From Typhlomys cinereus (lineage: Eukaryota; Chordata; Mammalia; Rodentia; Platacanthomyidae): a DNA stretch of 64,000 bases. The notes under the pieces were generated by a model. The model made no database searches and was not told the origin of the DNA. It was given only the letters and a program-made list of their open reading frames with translations. Below are positions 58,691 through 64,000 of the stretch, in pieces. Both the position numbers and the translations under genes were made by a program. Within the stretch, counting starts at the first letter, position 1; each line of letters starts with the position of its first letter. Location of the stretch: positions 2,624,124 to 2,688,123 of the forward strand of contig JALPQD010000007.1 in assembly GCA_023101885.1 (NCBI GenBank), read 5' to 3'.

Positions 58691-59480
58691 TAATGCATGT
58701 CCCATGTAGAGATGCACCCCCTCATCACAAGTGTCCTTTGGCAAAGTCTGCTCCATTCCTCCCACAGGAGAGGGGGGATCTGATCTCAAACTGTCAGTGT
58801 TTCTCTGAGCACAAGTCCTGCTTATTGCTGAATTCAGCTTTTCATTAGACATAAACTTCAAGATACAGTGACTCCTAGCTTTGCTCCCACGTAAAATGCC
58901 TAGCACTCAGGATTGCTCAGTAAATACCTGTCAGAGGGAGAGTGAAGTCAAAGTCTCTCTAATGAAGTCAAATCTTCCTTCCTATTTCAAATTTATTTCC
59001 CCAAACACTGATGATGTCAGAAAAACCCTGAACTTCATTATTGTGTTCACAGACTTCTGAAGGAGTCAGTCGTTCAGCCTTTTACCCTGAAATATCTTTT
59101 AGTATGCTTGGTGATGAGCTCGTTAGATTTTACAATGTCTATTATGTTCACAATTAGGAAAAGGAAATAAATAACTCATTTTTAGTGCTGTTGTGGCCTT
59201 TTAGGAACTTCGGAATCATCTTTCTACTTCATGGTTGCATGAATGAGAAAATGCAGGTCCAGCTCCTAGTTCTGGGACCTTGGTGCTGTTTAGATGGTCT
59301 TTGGTGACGTCAAAGAGGAAAGAGACTCTGTGTGCAAGAGATACTATAATTCTTCACATCATCCGATGCTCCAAAACATTGAGCCTCAATAAAATTAAAC
59401 TAACGGGTTCTAATTTCTTCAGCTACCATGGAGCTCCCTGTGAGAAGAAATGAATGCTTCACCAAAGACATTTATTCCTT
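58691..59480. other. Unique sequence
   Basis: No recognised gene or repeat. Confidence 0.4.
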
Positions 59481-60350
59481 TGTGTTTCCAGCCATTGCCA
59501 TTCAAGGTTTTGAGAGATTAGAAAAGACCTTACTGCTGTCCAGCTAATCGTACCTCATAGCTATTTTCTGGCTACAGCATTGACCTGGCCTTCTGAAATT
59601 TTCTATAAATAGGACCCTCCTTCTGTTTCTTCGTCATTTTCATCAATGAAAAGACCCTCCAATAGGAGTTCAGTCAAAAGTCAAGTCAAATTGATTGAAT
59701 CCCCTTGTGTATTTCCCCCCTAAATATAACAAAAATAAATGTTAATTCACTTTAGTAGACAAATATATTTTTTTTATTTTACCATGTTAAAGAGATTGAC
59801 CCAGCCCTTGGGTAAGGAGATGGAAGGATTTTAAGAATTACAAAATATATGTTGCAAAGACTACTTGTTTTAAACAAAGGGATTGTCAAAATCGGTTTGC
59901 TGAGAGAGAAAAAAAAAAAGATAATCAAATTCACCCTACAGGCGGTGACAAATTAAAGTCTTCTATGCATCAAAAATGCCTCCAACCCTTAACAGGATCC
60001 GAGTCTATTCTGACCAGCTTGGTTTTTAGTTGCTCAATTCCTGGCCCATAAATTTTGTCTGCTTACCGATAAACAGTCATAATTTAAGTAGCACTGGGGT
60101 TCTTTGTCCGGGCATTTTATTAGCTTCTCTAAATTGATTAATGTTTCATAAAGTCGGCTTGAGGGGGAAGAGTTCGCAATTACGCTTTTCGTGTAGCGTT
60201 CGCTTTTTGAAAATGTGAATTTTTCTTTACTAATTTAGAGCGCAGCGCCATCTATTGGGCGCAATGCGTCAATACAAAACTCGTTCCTTCCATTTGCCTC
60301 CTATTAATTCATTAGCACGAATGACAAATGCTAAAAGCCGTGTTCAATTT
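59481..60350. other. Repeat-free block, candidate conserved noncoding element
   Basis: No recognisable transposon and few simple repeats. The part 60130-60350 keeps several CpGs in an AT-rich setting (TTACGCTTTTCGTGTAGCGT, GGGCGCAATGCGTC), unusual where CpGs normally decay. It includes a CTCF-like motif. Confidence 0.35.
60245..60258 (-). promoter_or_regulatory. CTCF-like motif
   Basis: The minus strand reads CCAATAGATGGCGC. Against the CTCF core CCASYAGRKGGCRS it has one mismatch (A at the fourth position). A single short motif match is weak evidence by itself. Confidence 0.4.
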
Positions 60351-60500
60351 CAGCTTAGGAAAGATCAGGAAGGCACAGGTGGTGGGAAGGAAATAAATTC
60401 ATGTGTGCAGCCTCGGTTCTGACCTCCGTCCTGGGAGCAGAGCGACAGAGGTTCTCATGAAGGAGCTTAATGCCATGAGCTATCTGAAATCTTAACGCAG

Positions 60501-60729
60501 AGTTGGAGAGATGGCTCAGGCGTTGAGACTGCCTGGCAAGCAGAAGGACCTGAGTTCGCATCCCCAGGTCCCACGTTACAACACCAGGCAGAAAAGGAAG
60601 CAACCTGCACTTCGGGCCCTGATGGGAAGAGCCTGGAAAATCCCAGAGCTAAGCAAAAAGGAAGTAGAAGCAATCCAGGATGATTCCAGAAATCACCTAA
60701 GGTCTCCCGCAGGGACACACAGTGCCCTT

Positions 60730-60787
<58 letters not shown>

Positions 60788-60805
60788 GCTCTCACTCTCT
60801 CTGGT
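60501..60805 (+). mobile_element. SINE subfamily B with (CT)n tail
   Basis: Head AGTTGGAGAGATGGCTCAGG, B-box GAGTTCGCATCCC, body TGGAAAATCCCAGAGCTAAG and AAGTAGAAGCAATCCAGGAT. The microsatellite is CT (60733-60784), not CA as in all other copies. Confidence 0.85.
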
Positions 60806-61985
60806 GTAGGTACACAATATCCTTGGTGTTTTCTCTTTCTGCCACCTCTCAAGCGTCATCCACAATCTTATTCTTCTGAATTCTCCAGAAGCAAAATGAA
60901 ATGAACATTTCGTCATAAACCGTACTTTTTCACTGTTACAAATAAGAATTTCTTGACTTTTTCAAAACATTTCAACATATCAGTGACCATTTGACAACCA
61001 ACACAAGTATATTTAAAAAGTATTTTAAATATTTGTATTCTAAATATTTCTTGAAATATATTATATTGAATAATGGTCAGAGTTATTGTTTAGGTTATTT
61101 TTAAATAAAGTATGCATTATTGATTAAGCCAAATAATGTGTTAAAATATTCCAATGACTGTCAATATCTCCTTCATTCTCAATGTCATTACCATTTTGAT
61201 AATTATTTTCCCTTTAAAAATAATTTAAAGAGTAGTTTTACCTATATCCATTTTATTAACTAAAAATTCGTGTTTTTATTAGTAAAGTATTTATAACTTT
61301 CTTCATTTGTATAGATAACCTTTTTACTATTATGAAACTTTACAATATATATATGGCATTTTGTTTAATTTCATATTAGTACCCATATTGCTAATTTAAC
61401 CCAATGTCCTTTCAAAAAATCACGCATGCATCTCAGGAAATTAAAAGCACTAAATGTGAAGGAATACATGAATCTCAGTTTGGACAAAGTGATGGAAGAT
61501 CAACGACGAGTTTCTTCAAATTTATATGTCTGGTAATTGCAGGAGAATGGAAAGACATAAAGAAAGAGGAAATTGAAGGTGAAATTGAAGAAAAGACAGA
61601 CTTGTCATCCACCTTCAAATTCATGGTGGTGAGTGGTGAGTCATCATGACCTGTACATTATGTTAAATGCCATTAAAATAGTGATGGAACAGTTTACTGC
61701 TGAATGTTAGTATTTACGACATGTCAGATGTCTGTATCTTATAGCATAAGAGACGGGATGAACAGGAATCTGAAGACTTGTAGGCAGAGTCTACAGCCTC
61801 AAGGTTGTGTTGTGGATGTCAAGTGCTAAAAAGAAAAGAGCTCCTAGCGAGTGTGGATTACGCGACAGAACCTCCTTGACATAGATTATGGGACAGAACC
61901 TCCTTGACAAAACTTACAATGTTCTTCTGTGCTTGGTTGGAGATGCTGAGCTTTGAAAAGCATTTTTACAGATTCGTTCCAAACA
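60806..61985. other. AT-rich unique sequence
   Basis: About 1.2 kb. Frame 61404-61649 (+, 81 codons) has no similarity I recognise. Confidence 0.4.
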
Positions 61986-62015
61986 TGAGTTGAACAGAAG
62001 CACAACATCCTCATA

Positions 62016-62018
<3 letters not shown>

Positions 62019-62061
<43 letters not shown>

Positions 62062-62073
62062 ACACATACACAC
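62019..62073. repeat. (CA)n microsatellite
   Basis: CA tract with TACA interruptions, not attached to an evident SINE body. Confidence 0.93.
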
Positions 62074-62330
62074 AAAACTATACACAAAAGCAGAAGGAGA
62101 GGCTGGGGAAAAGGGGTGATTAATGAGAGGGGAAAGGGAGAGAAAAAGAGGAGGTTTGTGAGCAAACATCATCAATAGATATGCTATGTTTGAAAGAAAT
62201 TGTTGTATAATTACACACCAATAAATAATAAAGAAGTACATCCAAGGCCTGGTCTCTAGGCAGAACTGACACCTGGTAATGGAAACCCAGCTAAGAAGCT
62301 ATAGATAAGGAGGCCTCAGACCTCAGGGGA

Positions 62331-62572
62331 GGGCCAGAGAGATGGTTCAGAAGTTAAGCCTCTGCCTCACCAGTAGAAGGACCAGAGTTCGGATCTCAGA
62401 TCCCAATTAAAAACACCAGATAGGAATGGCAATGGCCTTTTGTATGTCTGGCCTTGAAAGACTATACCAGAGCAAAACAGAAAGGTGGTAGAACAATCCA
62501 GGATGATTCCAAAAGTCACCCTTGGATGTCCACAGGCATACACAGTGCCCTCTTCTACGTACACACACACAT

Positions 62573-62617
<45 letters not shown>

Positions 62618-62640
62618 GAAAAAAAAAGAAAAAGAAAAAA
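62331..62640 (+). mobile_element. SINE subfamily B
   Basis: Head GGGCCAGAGAGATGGTTCAG, B-box GAGTTCGGATCTCAG, body GGTAGAACAATCCAGGATGA and TTCCAAAAGTCACCC, CA tract at 62564-62615, A-rich tail. Confidence 0.86.
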
Positions 62641-62690
62641 GTTCCCAGAGGAGAACAAGCTACTCTTGTTTTACTATATGTACATTTTTT

Positions 62691-62941
62691 ACATGTGTGT
62701 GTACAAGTGAGCACACAAGTGAATATGTGTGTCTGTGAAGACCCAAAAATAGCCTTGAAAATCATCCTGATTGTCCACCTCCTTATCGATTTGCTGTGGA
62801 GTTCCAGGCTTCACCTTCCAGGGCCAGAATTGCACAAAGATACCATATCTACCAGCAATTTTATATTAGATCTAAGAATCAGAACTCAGGTCCTTTCGCT
62901 TGAGAGACAAAGACTTTAATCCTTGAGCCCTCTCCCTAGCA
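62691..62941 (-). mobile_element. Old tRNA-head SINE, antisense
   Basis: TG-rich start (reversed tail), then GAAGACCCAAAAATAGCC, CAGAACTCAGGTCCTTTCGC and a reversed head CCTTGAGCCCTCTCCCTAGC. Probably a diverged subfamily B copy. Confidence 0.65.
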
Positions 62942-63170
62942 CATGTTCATATTTTCTATTTACAAGTTTACTAAAATTCCTTCTTTAAGAAATTAAACAG
63001 CTTTTAAATAATTAGCAATTTTAGTACAGACAAAATGAATGAATTCATAATTTCTCTTTTTAAGTCACTCCTTACACTTTTGTATTTTAACCTTGTAAAC
63101 ATTTTGACAGTACTTTCCCATCTGTCTTTCCATTCCCTGGCACACGGACATAGTCAATTTGGAATTATTG
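62942..63170. other. Unique AT-rich sequence
   Basis: Nothing recognised. Confidence 0.4.
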
Positions 63171-63187
63171 CTTTAAAAAGAATTATT

Positions 63188-63407
63188 GGGGCTGGAGAGG
63201 TGGCTCAGGGGTTAAGCCTCTGCCTTGCAGGCGGAAGGTCCTGAGTTCGGATCCTAGACCCCACGTACAGACACCGGGCGGAAGCGGGGGCAGCCTGTGT
63301 TTCTGGTCCTGGTAGGGCGGAGCCTGTGAATCCCGGGGCAGAGTAAACAAGGAGGAGGTGGAGGCGTCCATGGTGGTTTCCGAATTCGTCCGTGGTTCTA
63401 CACACAC

Positions 63408-63459
<52 letters not shown>

Positions 63460-63502
63460 ACACACACACGTACACGCACAATTGAATAAATAATAAAAAA
63501 AT
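63188..63502 (+). mobile_element. Young SINE subfamily A (copy 7)
   Basis: Full-length copy with A box TGGCTCAGGGG at 63201-63211 and B-box-like GAGTTCGGATCC at 63243-63254, body, a ~70-bp CA tract and A-rich tail. Flanked by a perfect 17-bp duplication CTTTAAAAAGAATTATT at 63171-63187 and 63503-63519. Confidence 0.96.
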
Positions 63503-63519
63503 CTTTAAAAAGAATTATT

Positions 63520-63694
63520 AACAAAGGGATAAAAGTGAGCAACTGTGTAGAGATTCTTGGGTGTGAGATGTATTATTTCCCTTTGTACCGTGGACAATGT
63601 TGTAAGTACTTGTAGAACATCAGATCATTTCATACAAAGGAAAGAAACTAAATCCTATTGTGTTCTTTTACCCTCACAAGAATAATATGCCTTA
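63520..63694. other. Unique sequence
   Basis: Nothing recognised. Confidence 0.4.
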
Positions 63695-64000
63695 CATAAC
63701 CTGCACAACGACCAACATATCATTGAACCCCCAAGATCTAGCATGGATCACAGGCACTAGGATCCTTAGAGGCAAGGGGTTAACAGCCACAACAGTGCTC
63801 CTATACTAAAGGGAGATACAAAAAAGAGCTCTAGGCAATGCCACTGAGTCCTTACACCTCATCAGAGAGGAGGACCCAGAGGGAAGTTTGACAGATACAC
63901 TAAAGGATGCTCCAGGAATGGGGAGGCCCCCACTGGGAGAAGGGAGGGAGGGGGAAAGGCAGGGGAAAGGGGGAAAGGGAGTGGGGAAGATCCAGGGAGG
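63695..64000 (+). mobile_element. 5'-truncated L1 3' UTR, running off the window
   Basis: ACCTGCACAACGACCAACAT, CTAGCATGGATCACAGGCAC and TAGAGGCAAGGGGTTAACAG align with 54535-54640, followed by the purine-rich tract at 63920-64000. More diverged than the 51874 copy. The 3' tail is outside the window. Confidence 0.85.

Noticed and set aside
58412..58906. 164-codon minus-strand frame
   Set aside because: It crosses a probable old LTR end on the opposite strand and matches no protein I know.
61404..61649. 81-codon acidic frame in AT-rich DNA
   Set aside because: No similarity recognised. It could be a decayed processed pseudogene but there is nothing to support a name.

Overview
This is a 64 kb stretch of mammalian nuclear DNA, almost certainly from a rodent. 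I find no convincing exon of a host protein-coding gene and no rRNA or tRNA gene. The only clear protein homology is to LINE-1 (L1) ORF2. Rodent origin rests on B1-type 7SL SINEs, B4-like SINEs, rodent-style L1 3' UTRs, MaLR-type LTRs and a very active tRNA-derived SINE with a B2-like head (GGGCTGGAGAGGTGGCTCAG). The SINE body (about 190 bp plus an internal CA microsatellite) is not the mouse or rat B2 body I know. This suggests a rodent outside the mouse/rat group, possibly a dipodoid, but the species cannot be fixed from the sequence alone.

Layout. 1-340: the 3' end of a minus-strand L1 fused to a SINE head. 0.3-10 kb: AT-rich unique DNA with a B1, an antisense MaLR-like LTR at 1.7 kb and small L1 tails. 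10.0-10.8 kb: a B1, then a solo LTR on the minus strand with a TATA box and a 24-bp array of CCAAT boxes, then an L1 tail. 11.5-12.3 kb: an old SINE feeding into a large GATA-type satellite. 16.6-17.5 kb and 18.9-19.7 kb: two minus-strand L1 3' UTRs. Between them, at 18.0-18.6 kb, a B4 SINE is split by an LTR. 22.8-25.9 kb: three SINEs, an LTR remnant and a long CA/ATGC satellite. 28.5-33.5 kb: nested SINEs and an ancient L1 ORF2 fragment interrupted by an antisense SINE. 35.4-36.8 kb: simple repeats, a pair of related segments and a 49-bp minisatellite. 41.5-44.3 kb: old LTRs, SINEs and a large GGAA/GGGA array. 47.1-49.6 kb: LTR and L1 pieces, including a 145-bp tandem duplication. 51.9-54.9 kb: an L1 insertion with a 5' inversion, the classic twin-priming product. 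55.4-55.8 kb: an intact-looking MaLR-like LTR with a matching 5-bp target duplication. 59.5-60.35 kb: a repeat-free block with a CTCF-like motif. 60.5-64 kb: more SINEs and a plus-strand L1 tail running off the window.

Nothing here works together as an operon or pathway. The window reads as intergenic or deep intronic DNA shaped by several waves of retrotransposition. Seven copies of a young SINE subfamily (called A here) are present; four have target duplications of 9-16 or 17 bp that still match perfectly, a fifth matches at 11 of 12, so the family was recently active. Subfamily B copies are more diverged and older. Family names for old elements come from remembered resemblance, not a database search, so their confidence is moderate at best.
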